A stretch of DNA of 64,000 bases from the NCBI GenBank assembly GCA_001709035.1, contig LVKA01000026.1, positions 1-64,000 on the forward strand, written 5' to 3'. Below the pieces are notes generated by a model. That model saw only the letters and a list, made by a program, of their open reading frames with translations. It made no database searches and had not been told where the DNA came from. This DNA is from Candidatus Thiodiazotropha endoloripes. GTDB lineage: Bacteria; Pseudomonadota; Gammaproteobacteria; Chromatiales; Chromatiaceae. Made by a program: the position numbers and the translations under genes. Position 1 is the first letter of the stretch. Each line of letters begins with the position of its first letter. Shown here piece after piece: positions 34,831-44,416 of the stretch.

Positions 34831-35486
34831 TGCGAGTCCCCCTCCATCAGTGCCTTCAGTTCAGCCTTGTGCGCCGCTAAACGCTCTTCCCGTTGAAATC
34901 GTTCCTCCAGGGCATCGGTTTCGCTGATAAGGGGATCTGCACCCTGCTGTTTCATCTCGTTGCGCGTAATGGAGAGCTCCCAACGATCAAAAGTCTGTTC
35001 AAGATTGGAGGCATCCGAACAGATCACATCCTGCACGGCGCTTTCTGCCTTAGTGGTAAGATCCCGACCGCGAAACTCCTGCAAACGCTGCTCATCATTG
35101 ATGAGTTTCTGTTCCAGCTTGAGCAGGTTTTTTGACAGACGAAAGGTCATCTCAGTGCACTGATCACGCTGTTGTTGCAACTGCTTTAGCTTGTCGCTGC
35201 AGCGGTCCCGCTGTTCAAGGCAGGTAATGGCCTGTGCTTCATCATGCTTGGTCAATGATTTGGCCCGCTCTACCCAGCGCTGTTCATCCTTGTGTAAGGT
35301 ATCTATTTGGCTATCAATGCCATCCAGTTTTCTGTTCATACGGGACTGTTGCAACTTCAGCCGAGCGATCGCATCACGGCTCTCCTGAAGCGCCGCATCG
35401 ATAATGGCGTCGTGATTCTCGATTCGACTAACCGCATCATCCAATTGTGAGCGAATCGTGAGCGAAAGACGTTTAAACAGACTCAT
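34827..35486 (-). CDS. PspA/IM30-family membrane-associated coiled-coil protein
   Basis: 219 residues, almost entirely helical coiled coil. It begins with the amphipathic MSLFKRLSLTIRSQLDDAVSRIENHDAIID helix typical of PspA/Vipp1/IM30 proteins, which bind and remodel inner membranes. The long middle is rich in Gln, Lys and Glu heptads. A good GGGAG site precedes the ATG. No PspF gene or sigma-54 promoter is visible nearby, so regulation differs from the E. coli psp operon. It overlaps the polytopic membrane gene by 4 bp. Confidence 0.82.
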   Translation of the reverse strand: MSLFKRLSLTIRSQLDDAVSRIENHDAIIDAALQESRDAIARLKLQQSRMNRKLDGIDSQIDTLHKDEQRWVERAKSLTKHDEAQAITCLEQRDRCSDKLKQLQQQRDQCTEMTFRLSKNLLKLEQKLINDEQRLQEFRGRDLTTKAESAVQDVICSDASNLEQTFDRWELSITRNEMKQQGADPLISETDALEERFQREERLAAHKAELKALMEGDSQ

Positions 35487-35931
35487 TGTTTTTCTCCCTG
35501 TAAAGTGTTTTTGGTGTTACAAGGATTAATTAAAATGATACTTTGATCTAATGAAACTTGAAAAGATAAGAAAAATATAACCAATAGTATAAATAATTAA
35601 TACCATCCGTGACTAACAGCCACTTTATCGATAAAAGGGTACGCGCTTCAACGCCTTCTATTCCATCCAGCGTCCACTACAGCTATAGGTGGTCATTGCC
35701 TGGTATCGGTGGGAGAGGGTAGGGAAGTAACAGCTTAAAACCGTGTCTTAAGCTGAGGTTCAGTTTTATGGCGCTAAGGTTTAAAGGGTATTCCTGTAGA
35801 TGAATAAAATCTGGCTATATTTAACCCTATGTTTTCTATCATCGATAAATAAATCGAGGTGTGTGGATTTGGATAGAGTGCTGTTTTCCCGGATTTACTG
35901 TTCCTTCAGCGGCTACATTGAGATCGGCTAC
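35487..35931. other. AT-rich divergent promoter gap
   Basis: About 440 bases between the PspA-like start and the NlpC/P60 gene. The left 110 bp are very AT-rich and should hold the PspA-like promoter. CAGCTTAA...TTAAGCTG (about 35730-35755) is an 8-bp inverted repeat. An 18-base string at 35602-35619 (ACCATCCGTGACTAACAG) also occurs at 31586-31603 within the DUF1521 gene. Confidence 0.5.
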
Positions 35932-36426
35932 TTGTCGGGTTCACGCTTATTCTCGATGGTGACAATTGCGCTATTGTTTACTGGTTGTGCAACGGTAGCG
36001 GCGACAGAATCAAGCCGCAGACAACAATCAATGGTAGATACAGAGCGGATAGTGTTTGTATCGAGGCACCCCGTTGTGGCTATCGCAGAGAAGCTCAAAG
36101 GTAAACCCTATCGTTATGGCGGTGTCTCACCTGAGGGGTTCGATTGCAGCGGTCTTATGCACTACGTCTTTCAACAAGTCGGACTATCGATTCCCAGAAC
36201 AACACAGGATCAATACCGAGCCTCAAAACGAATAGCCACTGAGGATCTACAACCAGGTGATCTGCTGTTTTTCAAAATTAGCTCCAGGAAACTGTCACAT
36301 GTCGGATTGTATGCGGGTAATGGACGATTTATCCACGCTTCCACCTCCAAAAGGCGGGTTGCAGCGGCTAAACTTGATGAAACCTATTGGAGCAAACGAT
36401 TGATTGGTGCAGGGCGAATTTTCTAG
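35932..36426 (+). CDS. NlpC/P60 (C40) cell-wall peptidase lipoprotein
   Basis: About 164 residues. The C-terminal NlpC/P60 domain has catalytic Cys in GVSPEGFDCSGLMHYVF, His in LSHVGLYAGNGRFIHAS, and PGDLLFF. Such enzymes cut the gamma-D-Glu-diaminopimelate bond of peptidoglycan stem peptides. I propose TTG 35932, which gives SGSRLFSMVTIALLFTGC, a proper lipoprotein signal. ATG 35956 would leave too short a signal, and the farther ATG 35800 adds an atypical N-terminus. Confidence 0.85.
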   Translation: MSGSRLFSMVTIALLFTGCATVAATESSRRQQSMVDTERIVFVSRHPVVAIAEKLKGKPYRYGGVSPEGFDCSGLMHYVFQQVGLSIPRTTQDQYRASKRIATEDLQPGDLLFFKISSRKLSHVGLYAGNGRFIHASTSKRRVAAAKLDETYWSKRLIGAGRIF

Positions 36427-36561
36427 AATTTGTTACTATTCAGCATCGACAACTGATTCATTTAAACTGATCAATCTGCTATTCATCGGGATGGCGAATA
36501 GAGAATCGTACAGGGAGTTCTTAAGTTTGAAAGCAGCTTGGAAAACAGTATGGTACTTACT

Positions 36562-36930
36562 ATGAAGAACAGCTTGTTCCTTTTAATGCTTTTTATGTTT
36601 GCATTTTCATCAGCCTATGCCGGAGAGGCGGATGTAGTCAATGCGGAGGTACGTAAGCGGGGCTCTAACCTCTATGATTTTTCAGTGACTGTACAACATC
36701 AGGATAGTGGTTGGGATCACTATGCAAACAGATGGGAAGTATTGGATGAGAAAGGCGGGGTTATTGGCACAAGGACACTGCACCATCCCCATGTTAAGGA
36801 ACAACCGTTTACCCGGGTTCTATCTGGGGTTGTTATTCCCGTTGATGTAAAAACTGTGACCATTCGTGCCCATGACTCAGTCCATAAATATGGTGGCAAG
36901 CGCATTGAATTAGTGTTAACAGGCCCTTAG
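36562..36930 (+). CDS. small secreted conserved hypothetical protein
   Basis: About 122 residues with a clear signal peptide (MKNSLFLLMLFMFAFSSAYAGEA), then a compact domain with the segments VTVQHQDSGWDHYANRWEVLD, TRTLHHPHVKEQPFTR and TIRAHDSVHKYGGKRIEL. The His-rich motifs suggest metal binding, though no activity is known. Two ATGs lie upstream (36538, 36550); MKNS starts a standard signal. The last codons and stop (VLTGP-stop) are formed by the end of a dispersed-repeat terminus. Confidence 0.75.
   Translation: MKNSLFLLMLFMFAFSSAYAGEADVVNAEVRKRGSNLYDFSVTVQHQDSGWDHYANRWEVLDEKGGVIGTRTLHHPHVKEQPFTRVLSGVVIPVDVKTVTIRAHDSVHKYGGKRIELVLTGP
36913..36928. repeat. solo terminus of the dispersed repeat family within a gene end
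   Basis: GTGTTAACAGGCCCT is identical to the right end of the 53-kb copy (GTGTTAACAGGCCCT). Here it encodes the last five codons of the secreted protein. No matching left terminus is visible nearby, so it is a remnant or an end captured by the gene. Confidence 0.45.
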
Positions 36931-36988
36931 GTTTGTTAACTGGCCTGACAAATGTTGATACGACGTGGGTTGTATCAGCCTGAAACTG

Positions 36989-37765
36989 TCAACTGCTGTT
37001 TCGCCTGTTTCTTGGATTTTTTGCCTCCGCCTTGCGTAAATCATCGAAGAGTCCATAAGACCAGGGACGCATTGCAATCACCAGTGTTGTGCCATCCCGA
37101 TCATCCAGCGGCAGCTTTGCATCGTCATCATTTAGCTCATCGAACTCTCTCGCCAAGTGCTCCATTTTACGCTGGAATACCTGATTTGAGCTTTCGGCCA
37201 GCATGCCATTCATTACGATCAGTCTTTCATTGGCATGATCAAATCGGGAGGCAAAAAACTCAGCTTCGATCTTCTCCTGGAAGAAGCGTTGAATCGGTCC
37301 GTTTTCCTGCCATTTAAAATTCCGTGCGATGAGCAGCTTCACCCGGTTTTTCGGTAGCATCTCGATCAACCTCAAGCGATCGAGTTTGGCCAGATGCTGA
37401 ATGCATCTGTGTTCTGTGATGTGAAATCGGGCAATGATTTCATCCAGTGTCCAACGATTCAACACACAAACCGTAACCAGCAACAACTCCAGATTACCCG
37501 CGATCTCCGCCTCCTGATCCAGGCTGAGTTCCGAGATCGCCATAGCGCCTGTCCGCTCATTCATCTCCTGCACCAGATCGGAGATTTCCAACTCCATCAG
37601 TTGGCAGACCTGATCCAGACGCTCCAGGGTGAAACGGCGTTTGGCAAATAGCCTTTTGACGTTCGCTTCGGATAGATCCAGATGTTGAGCCACATCCGCA
37701 TAGGTCAGTCCGTGAGCCTTGAGGATTCGCTTAAGGGTGTCAATGAGTTGTAGAGTCTGTGCCAT
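36989..37765 (-). CDS. XRE-family transcriptional regulator
   Basis: 258 residues. An N-terminal Cro/C1-type helix-turn-helix (about 8-62) has YADVAQHLDLSEANVKRLFAKRRFTLERLDQVC. A longer C-terminal effector domain follows, possibly with a second winged-helix-like segment (LDEIIARFHITEHRCIQHLAKLDRLRLI). ATG 37765 is chosen; an upstream ATG adds 27 residues without homology to the domain. It is divergent from the acyltransferase-ligase gene with 122 bp between, so that gene is a likely target. Confidence 0.88.
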   Translation of the reverse strand: MAQTLQLIDTLKRILKAHGLTYADVAQHLDLSEANVKRLFAKRRFTLERLDQVCQLMELEISDLVQEMNERTGAMAISELSLDQEAEIAGNLELLLVTVCVLNRWTLDEIIARFHITEHRCIQHLAKLDRLRLIEMLPKNRVKLLIARNFKWQENGPIQRFFQEKIEAEFFASRFDHANERLIVMNGMLAESSNQVFQRKMEHLAREFDELNDDDAKLPLDDRDGTTLVIAMRPWSYGLFDDLRKAEAKNPRNRRNSS

Positions 37766-37887
37766 GATTCGATGGGTATTAAAAAAGGATACTGCCAGGC
37801 CTAAAAAATGCTTCGATTGTTTAAAGAGTATCTTATTGAGAGACAAATGGCTAATTTATGGAAAAAATTAATACCAGGGAGTATGAC

Positions 37888-40800
37888 ATGGACAAACTCA
37901 GTCGAATCAACGGGTTCATCCCCTATCTGTTGGTCGCTTTCATCAATGCTTTTGTTGATCTGGGGCATAAGATCATCATTCAGAACAGTGTGTTCAAGAT
38001 CTATGATGGAGAGCTTCAGATCATTTTGACCGCAATCGTGAATGGACTCATTCTGTTACCGGCCCTGATGCTCTTTACACCGGCTGGATTTATATCCGAT
38101 CGCTATCGGAAACCCAAGGTGATGAGGGTGAGCGCAGTGGCCGCAGTATTACTAACCTTGGTGATCACGGCCAGTTACTATGCAGGTTGGTTCGAAGTCG
38201 CCTTTTTCATGACCTTCCTGCTGGCTGTGCAGAGTGCCTTCTATTCACCAGCCAAATATGGCTATATCAAAGAGTTGGCCGGTAAGTCTCAATTGGCCAC
38301 AGCCAATGGCGCGGTTCAGGCCGTAACCATAGCAGCCATTTTGATGGGTGTGTTTATCTTCTCCTGGTTGTTTGAGACCGGTTTGAAGGGGGTAGAGTAT
38401 CAGGGTGGCCGTGAGATTCTGCAGCAGATCGCTCCGCTGGGCTGGCTGCTGGTGGCCTGTTCGCTGGTTGAACTTTGGCTGACCTTTCGATTGCCGGCAA
38501 CAACAAAGCCTGTCGAGACAGAGTTCGACTGGAAGCGGTATGGCAAAGGGCGTTATTTAAGGGAAAACTTAAAGGCGCTGACAGAGAAACGGGGAATTCG
38601 CCTTTCGATCGTTGGTCTGGCTACCTTTTGGGGTATCTCACAGGTATTGCTGGCGGCGTTTCCTGCCTATGCCAAAGAGGCATTGGCTCAGGATAATACC
38701 GTTATTATCCAGGGAATCCTGGCCTGTTCCGGTATCGGTATCGCCTTGGGGTCGATACTTGCCGCCCGACTTTCACGCCGACATATCGAAACCGGCCTGA
38801 TACCTCTGGGTGCATTAGGTGTGGTCGTCGGTGTGGCCCTGATCCCGCTGTTGCAGACGAATCTGGCTCTTGCCCTGGATTTCATTTTTATAGGTACCGC
38901 AGGTGGACTGTTTATCGTACCGCTGAATGCCTTGATTCAGTTTCATGCTCCACAACAGCGTTTGGGAACCATTCTCGCCGGCAATAACTGGGTACACAAT
39001 CTGGTGATGCTGGCCTTTCTGATTCTGACCGTTATGTTCGCCCAGCAGGGAGGTGACAGTGTTGGGCTGTTTCATCTGCTTACCATTGTTGCCCTTGTCG
39101 GGACTCTCTACACTGTCTATCAATTGCCCCATTCACTGGTACGTTTTACCATCGCGCGCCTGTTCGCAGGACGTTACCGGATCGTGATCGAAGGTTTCGA
39201 ACATCTGCCGGCGGAGGGTGGTGTGTTGATGCTCGGCAATCACATCAGCTGGCTCGACTGGGCGATTATCCAGATTGCCTCTCCGCGCCCGGTTCGATTT
39301 GTAATGCATCGTGGCATCTATAAACGCTGGTACCTGAAACCACTCATGGACATGGCCGGTGTAATACCGATTGCAGGTGGAACCTCCAGCCACAAGGCTC
39401 TGCAGAAGATCAATCAACTGTTGTCAGCGGGCGAGGTGGTCTGTCTGTTTCCAGAGGGGGCCATCAGCAGCAGTGGTCAGTTGGGACGCTTTAAGAGGGG
39501 ATTTGAAAAAGCCGTCGAAGGTGTGGAAGCGACAATCCTGCCGTTTTATCTGCGTGGGCTCTGGGGCAGCCGTTTTTCCCGGGCCAATGAGGGACTGAAA
39601 CGGTTGCACAATCACTGGGCTCGTCGTGAGATCATTCTTGCCTTTGGCAAGCCAATGCCAATAGAGAGCAAGGCCCATGAAGTGAAGCAGCGGGTCTTCG
39701 ATCTCTCGATTACCACCTGGCAGCGCTATACAGAAAAGCTGCAACCCATCCATCATGCCTGGATCGATCGGGTGAAGAGGCAGGGTCGCCGGCTCTGCCT
39801 GGCAGATGCTGTAGGGGATACCGAATTGAGCGGCTACAAGGCGCTGACCGGAGCAATCGCTTTCTCCCGTCTAATCGGGCAACGCAGTCCTGAGCAGAAT
39901 ATTGGTTTGCTTTTGCCCACCAGCAGTGCAGGAATCATTACCAACATGGCTGTGCTGTTGCAGGGTAAGACTCTGGTCAACCTCAACTACACAGCCAATC
40001 TGGTCGCACTCAATGGTGCGGTTGATCAGGCGGGGCTCCGCAGCATCTATACCTCTCGCCGTTTTTTACGCAAACTCGAACAACGAGGCATTGATCTGCA
40101 GCCGATACTGGATCGGGTCAAGGTCTACTATCTGGAAGATCTGAAAGATGAGATCAGCAGCCTGAATAAGCTGATGACGCTGTTCGCGGTAAGGATTTTA
40201 CCCGCCTGGATGATTCGTCGACTCTTCAGTCGAGGCATCGATGCTGAAAGCACTGCGGCAATTCTGTTTTCAAGCGGCAGCGAAGGCCTGCCCAAAGGGG
40301 TCATGCTCAGCCATCGTAATATCATGGCGAACAGTCGCCAGGTCTCCGATCTGCTGGATACCCGTCTGGAGGATCGGGTGGTTGCCAGTCTGCCCCTGTT
40401 TCACGCTTTCGGTTTGACGGTCACCGCACTGATGCCACTGGTGGAAGGTCTGCCGGCAATCACCCATGCTGATCCAACCGATGTGCTCAACATCGCCAAA
40501 GCCGTGGCCAGGCATAAGGCGACAGTGATGTGCGCCACATCCACCTTTCTGCGCCTGTTCAATCGCAATCGAAAGATCGACAGTGTGATGCTGGCGTCGT
40601 TAAGAGTGGTGGTTGCCGGTGCTGAAAAACTCCAACCGGAGATTCGCGACGCCTTTAGTCTTAAGTTCAATAAACCGATCTATGAAGGTTATGGCGCGAC
40701 AGAGACAACACCGGTCGCGAGTGTCAATATTCCCAATCGTCTCCATCCCAATAGCATTCAGGCGGAGGTGGGGAATAAACCCGGTACCGTCGGTCAGCCG

Positions 40801-41343
40801 CTTCCAGGAGGAAGTTTTCGGGTGGTCGACCCGGACACGCTGAGCCCTTTGCCGGCAGGAGAGGATGGGCTGATTCTGTTCGGTGGCTCGCAAGTGATGC
40901 TTGGTTATTTGAATGATCCGACGAAGACCGATGAGGTCATTGTCCAGCTGGATGGGATTCGCTGGTATAAGACTGGCGACAAAGGTCACCTGGATAAAGA
41001 TGGCTTTCTGACCATTGTGGATCGCTATTCACGATTTGCCAAAATCGGTGGCGAAATGGTGAGTCTGGGTGCAGTGGAGAGTGCCATTTCACAACGCTTG
41101 TCAGACGATGTGGAGGTTTTGGCCACCACACTGCCCGATAGCATGAAGGGTGAGCAGGTGGTTTTACTGTTCAGCGGTGAGATGGATAACATCGAGCTGA
41201 AATCTCTTATTCACTCGGTGGGACTCAAACCGCTTATGCTGCCTGCAAAGCTGATCAAGGTCGTTCAGATACCTAAGCTGGGCAGTGGTAAGAGTGATTT
41301 CAGTGCCGCACGGCAAATCGCATTGGAGTTTGCGGGAGGCTGA
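37888..41343 (+). CDS. aas: MFS/PlsC/acyl-ACP synthetase fusion (LplT-Aas type)
   Basis: About 1150 residues joining three functions of lysophospholipid recycling. An LplT-like major-facilitator domain (about 1-410) would flip lysophospholipid inward. A PlsC acyltransferase domain follows (about 425-640, with NHISWLDW and FPEGAISSSG). A C-terminal AMP-forming acyl-ACP synthetase (about 660-1145) has AILFSSGSEGLPKGVMLSHRN, YGYGATETTP-type motif (EGYGATETTPV) and YKTGDKGHLDKDGFLTIVDR. In E. coli LplT and Aas are two proteins. ATG 37888 is 6 bp after CAGGGAG; the frame opens at 37858. Divergent from the XRE regulator. Confidence 0.93.
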   Translation: MDKLSRINGFIPYLLVAFINAFVDLGHKIIIQNSVFKIYDGELQIILTAIVNGLILLPALMLFTPAGFISDRYRKPKVMRVSAVAAVLLTLVITASYYAGWFEVAFFMTFLLAVQSAFYSPAKYGYIKELAGKSQLATANGAVQAVTIAAILMGVFIFSWLFETGLKGVEYQGGREILQQIAPLGWLLVACSLVELWLTFRLPATTKPVETEFDWKRYGKGRYLRENLKALTEKRGIRLSIVGLATFWGISQVLLAAFPAYAKEALAQDNTVIIQGILACSGIGIALGSILAARLSRRHIETGLIPLGALGVVVGVALIPLLQTNLALALDFIFIGTAGGLFIVPLNALIQFHAPQQRLGTILAGNNWVHNLVMLAFLILTVMFAQQGGDSVGLFHLLTIVALVGTLYTVYQLPHSLVRFTIARLFAGRYRIVIEGFEHLPAEGGVLMLGNHISWLDWAIIQIASPRPVRFVMHRGIYKRWYLKPLMDMAGVIPIAGGTSSHKALQKINQLLSAGEVVCLFPEGAISSSGQLGRFKRGFEKAVEGVEATILPFYLRGLWGSRFSRANEGLKRLHNHWARREIILAFGKPMPIESKAHEVKQRVFDLSITTWQRYTEKLQPIHHAWIDRVKRQGRRLCLADAVGDTELSGYKALTGAIAFSRLIGQRSPEQNIGLLLPTSSAGIITNMAVLLQGKTLVNLNYTANLVALNGAVDQAGLRSIYTSRRFLRKLEQRGIDLQPILDRVKVYYLEDLKDEISSLNKLMTLFAVRILPAWMIRRLFSRGIDAESTAAILFSSGSEGLPKGVMLSHRNIMANSRQVSDLLDTRLEDRVVASLPLFHAFGLTVTALMPLVEGLPAITHADPTDVLNIAKAVARHKATVMCATSTFLRLFNRNRKIDSVMLASLRVVVAGAEKLQPEIRDAFSLKFNKPIYEGYGATETTPVASVNIPNRLHPNSIQAEVGNKPGTVGQPLPGGSFRVVDPDTLSPLPAGEDGLILFGGSQVMLGYLNDPTKTDEVIVQLDGIRWYKTGDKGHLDKDGFLTIVDRYSRFAKIGGEMVSLGAVESAISQRLSDDVEVLATTLPDSMKGEQVVLLFSGEMDNIELKSLIHSVGLKPLMLPAKLIKVVQIPKLGSGKSDFSAARQIALEFAGG

Positions 41344-41367
41344 TGGCTCGATCAAGCCGTGTAAATG

Positions 41368-41539
41368 AATCAATCCACAAAGGAACGCGAATAAACGCTA
41401 ATGGTATGTTGTTATCCAGATCAACCTGGTGCGTTAAATTCCCTATTTTCATCCCAGCATGGGCTCACTACTCCCTGGGTGAATGAATCACGGGTCCCGC
41501 TAACAAATCAGCAGATTCACGTTCCTTTGTGGACTGATT
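41368..41539. repeat. 170-bp inverted-repeat element of a second type
   Basis: 25-bp arms pair at 23 of 25: left AATCAATCCACAAAGGAACG... (41368-41392) and the reverse complement of 41515-41539 (AATCAGTCCACAAAGGAACG...). The 122 bases between carry no gene. It is unrelated to the other repeat family and fits a small transposase-less element or a degenerate long hairpin at the 3' end of the aas gene. Confidence 0.6.
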
Positions 41540-41637
41540 TATTTTGCAGGATTTTGCGCGAATTGGCGTCCAGTCGGGGCCAATACAATGCTCACGTTTT
41601 GTAAACGGTGCGGGAGGAAGTCGAGCGATAAGAGCGC

Positions 41638-42210
41638 TCAAGAGCTGTTGGGTAGCATTGAGAAGGGTAGCCACATCAGCGATGGTTCCTCTTTCTCTGC
41701 CAACTCCTCTTTTAGGATCACATGACCCGTATTGGTCGACCAGTGCAGCACGCTGTCCGGCCCTCTTTTGACTTGTGGTTGATCCGAACCTTCCGCAATC
41801 GGGCTGCCCATCTGTTGCCAGAGCTGGGTCTTGAGCTGGGTGTGGTAGTTTTTGCGATAGCCGATTTTTACGCCATTGACCCATTTATCATGGAAGAAGA
41901 CAGTCACGTAGTGGGCCGGGATACCGTTGAAGACACCGATTTTTGAAGCACAGAGGCGATTGCCAAATGGGCTTATCTGATCCTGACACTGCCACTCGAT
42001 GTCGGGAAAGACTTTCATGAACTCCTCTTCAGTGACCTGGTTATCGAGGGCCTGAAGATTCAGTTTGATCTCATCCTCGCCCCACAGGGTCAACACCACC
42101 GTGTCGGTTCGGCGTTGACCGTCTTCGGTGAAAACCAACCAGAAAATCGGTCCGATCACTGCTACGAATGCCAGCAGGCGTTTATAAAGAGTCGGCACTT
42201 TAAAATTCAT
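41638..42210 (-). CDS. membrane-anchored hypothetical protein
   Basis: 190 residues. One N-terminal helix (about 8-27, LLAFVAVIGPIFWLVF) anchors a soluble domain, with two cysteines (WQCQDQ and RLCASK) that could form a disulfide in the periplasm. Segments EEEFMKVFPDIEW and HYVTVFFHDKWVNGVKIGYRK show a folded beta-rich domain, but no family is recognised. It lies after the acs terminator, on the same strand. Confidence 0.65.
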   Translation of the reverse strand: MNFKVPTLYKRLLAFVAVIGPIFWLVFTEDGQRRTDTVVLTLWGEDEIKLNLQALDNQVTEEEFMKVFPDIEWQCQDQISPFGNRLCASKIGVFNGIPAHYVTVFFHDKWVNGVKIGYRKNYHTQLKTQLWQQMGSPIAEGSDQPQVKRGPDSVLHWSTNTGHVILKEELAEKEEPSLMWLPFSMLPNSS

Positions 42211-42249
42211 CTGATTGCTGTTTCCGCGATCGTTGATATGTGATGAGTG

Positions 42250-42276
42250 AAAAGGGCGGTGATCAACACCGCCCTT
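42250..42276 (-). terminator. intrinsic terminator after acs
   Basis: On the minus strand, AAGGGCGGTG-TTGAT-CACCGCCCTT is followed by TTCACT; the 10-bp perfect arms and short T-run fit Rho-independent termination. It lies 17-43 bp past the acs stop. Confidence 0.8.
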
Positions 42277-42292
42277 AGTCAGGGTTGCTGGA

Positions 42293-44239
42293 CTATCGGT
42301 TCTCTCGGTTGTCGATCAGATTATCGACGACACTTGGATCGGCCAGGGTTGAAGTATCACCCAGGGTATCCAGTTCATTGGCGGCAATCTTGCGCAGAAT
42401 ACGACGCATGATTTTACCGGAGCGGGTTTTCGGCAGACCTGGTGACCACTGAATCAGGTTGACCTTGGCGATCGGGCCGATTTCAGAGCGGACCAGCTTC
42501 ACCAACTCGGTTTTCAGATCATCTGTACCCTCTATGCCAGCCATCAGGGTGACATAGGCATAGATGCCCTGGCCAGTCAGGTCATGGGGATAACCGACAA
42601 CCGCTGCTTCAGCGACTGAATCATGCAATACCAGTGCAGATTCAATTTCTGCAGTACCCAAACGGTGGCCGGATACGTTGAGAACATCATCCACACGCCC
42701 GGTGATCCAGTAGTAGCCGTCTTCATCACGGCGGGCGCCGTCACCAGTAAAGTAGTATCCCGGATACATGGCGAAGTAGGTTTCGAAGAAACGCTTGTGG
42801 TCACCATAAACGGTGCGCATCATGGAAGGCCATGGTTGCTTGATCGCCAGGTTGCCCTCGGCAGGATTGCCATCGATTTCATTGCCCTGGTCATCCAGCA
42901 ATACGGGATCGACACCAAAGAATGCACGTGTGGCTGATCCTGGTTTCAGCGGTGTTGCGCCGGGCAGGGGGGTCAGCATATGGGCACCGGTTTCAGTCTG
43001 CCACCAGGTGTCGACGATTGGACAGCGCTCATCTCCGACTACCCGGTAGTACCACTCCCAGGCTTCAGGATTGATCGGCTCACCAACGGTGCCGAGCAGA
43101 CGCAGGCTCGAGCGACTGGTCTTTTTTACCGGTTCTTCACCGGCACCCATCAGGGAGCGGATGGCGGTCGGTGCAGTATAGAAGGTGGATACGTTGTGTT
43201 TGTCACAAACCTGCCAGAAGCGTGAGATATCCGGATAGGTCGGGATACCTTCAAACATCAGGGTGATGGCGCCATTGGTCAGTGGACCATAGACGATGTA
43301 GGTATGTCCGGTAACCCAGCCCACATCGGCGGTACACCAGTAGACCTCGCCATCTTTATAGTCGAAAACCAGTTTGTGGGTCATCGCTGCCTGCAGCAGA
43401 TAGCCACCGGTGGTGTGCAGCACGCCTTTGGGCTTGCCGGTGGAGCCTGAAGTGTAGAGGATGAACAATGGGTCATCAGCATCCATCTCTTCAGCCGGGC
43501 AGTCATCCGAGGCATCCGCCATCGCCTCGTGATACCAGACATCACGCTCACTATCCCATTCAACCGGATCGCCACCACGCTGTACAACGATACTGGTGTG
43601 AACATTGGGGCATTGGGCAATCGATTTATCTGCATTCGCCTTCAATGGCACCTTTTTGCCGCCACGCATGGATTGATCGGAAGTGATCACCACCTTACAG
43701 TCGGAGTCGAGGATCCGGTCACGCAGCGCATCGGGAGAGAAACCACCGAAGACAATCGAGTGCACAGCACCGATACGGGTACAAGCCAGCATGGCTACCG
43801 CCGCTTCCGGAATCATCGGCAGATAGAGAGAGACCCGGTCTCCCCTATTGACGCCGCGCGACTTCAGGACGTTGGCGAACTTACAAACTTCCTGGTGCAA
43901 CTCACGGTAGGTGATGTTGCGGGACTCATCCGGGTTGTCGCCCTCCCAGATGATCGCAACCTGGTCCCCCCGGCTTTCCAGGTGGCGATCTAGACAGTTG
44001 TATGAGACGTTGAGTTTTGCACCTTTGAACCACTCAATATGCAAATCGTCTTTGCCAAAGCTCCAGTCCAGCGCTTTATCCCACTTCTTGAACCAGCTGA
44101 TGTATTGATCAGCCTGTTCAGACCAGAACCCTTCCGGATCGCTGATGGAGCGTTGGTACATCTCTTGATACTGGGCATCGTTAACGTTGGCCTGGGCTGC
44201 AAAATCAGCCGGGACGGGGTAGACCTTGTGTTCAGACAT
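42293..44239 (-). CDS. acs: acetyl-CoA synthetase
   Basis: 648 residues, the usual AMP-forming Acs length. Motifs are [20 protein letters not shown] (ATP loop), [24 protein letters not shown] (adenylate site), [31 protein letters not shown], and the acetylatable lysine in [15 protein letters not shown]. It activates acetate to acetyl-CoA in the cytoplasm. It belongs with the actP/DUF4212 pair 3 kb upstream on the same strand. Start ATG 44239 has GAGGAG about 8 bp upstream. Confidence 0.97.
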   Translation of the reverse strand: MSEHKVYPVPADFAAQANVNDAQYQEMYQRSISDPEGFWSEQADQYISWFKKWDKALDWSFGKDDLHIEWFKGAKLNVSYNCLDRHLESRGDQVAIIWEGDNPDESRNITYRELHQEVCKFANVLKSRGVNRGDRVSLYLPMIPEAAVAMLACTRIGAVHSIVFGGFSPDALRDRILDSDCKVVITSDQSMRGGKKVPLKANADKSIAQCPNVHTSIVVQRGGDPVEWDSERDVWYHEAMADASDDCPAEEMDADDPLFILYTSGSTGKPKGVLHTTGGYLLQAAMTHKLVFDYKDGEVYWCTADVGWVTGHTYIVYGPLTNGAITLMFEGIPTYPDISRFWQVCDKHNVSTFYTAPTAIRSLMGAGEEPVKKTSRSSLRLLGTVGEPINPEAWEWYYRVVGDERCPIVDTWWQTETGAHMLTPLPGATPLKPGSATRAFFGVDPVLLDDQGNEIDGNPAEGNLAIKQPWPSMMRTVYGDHKRFFETYFAMYPGYYFTGDGARRDEDGYYWITGRVDDVLNVSGHRLGTAEIESALVLHDSVAEAAVVGYPHDLTGQGIYAYVTLMAGIEGTDDLKTELVKLVRSEIGPIAKVNLIQWSPGLPKTRSGKIMRRILRKIAANELDTLGDTSTLADPSVVDNLIDNRENR

Positions 44240-44416
44240 TGAATTCTCCTCAATGGTGGTTTTTCGTTATCAACTGCCGGGTTGGGCTTCAGCTTGCTAT
44301 TTAACCAATGCATGTGATTGCTCGGCATTGCTTTATATCAAGCCTGCTAGGATTCACAAAAGATCGTCAAAAACCCTATTAACTGCTTTTTGCTCAACCC
44401 CTCATTCTATTCCTTG

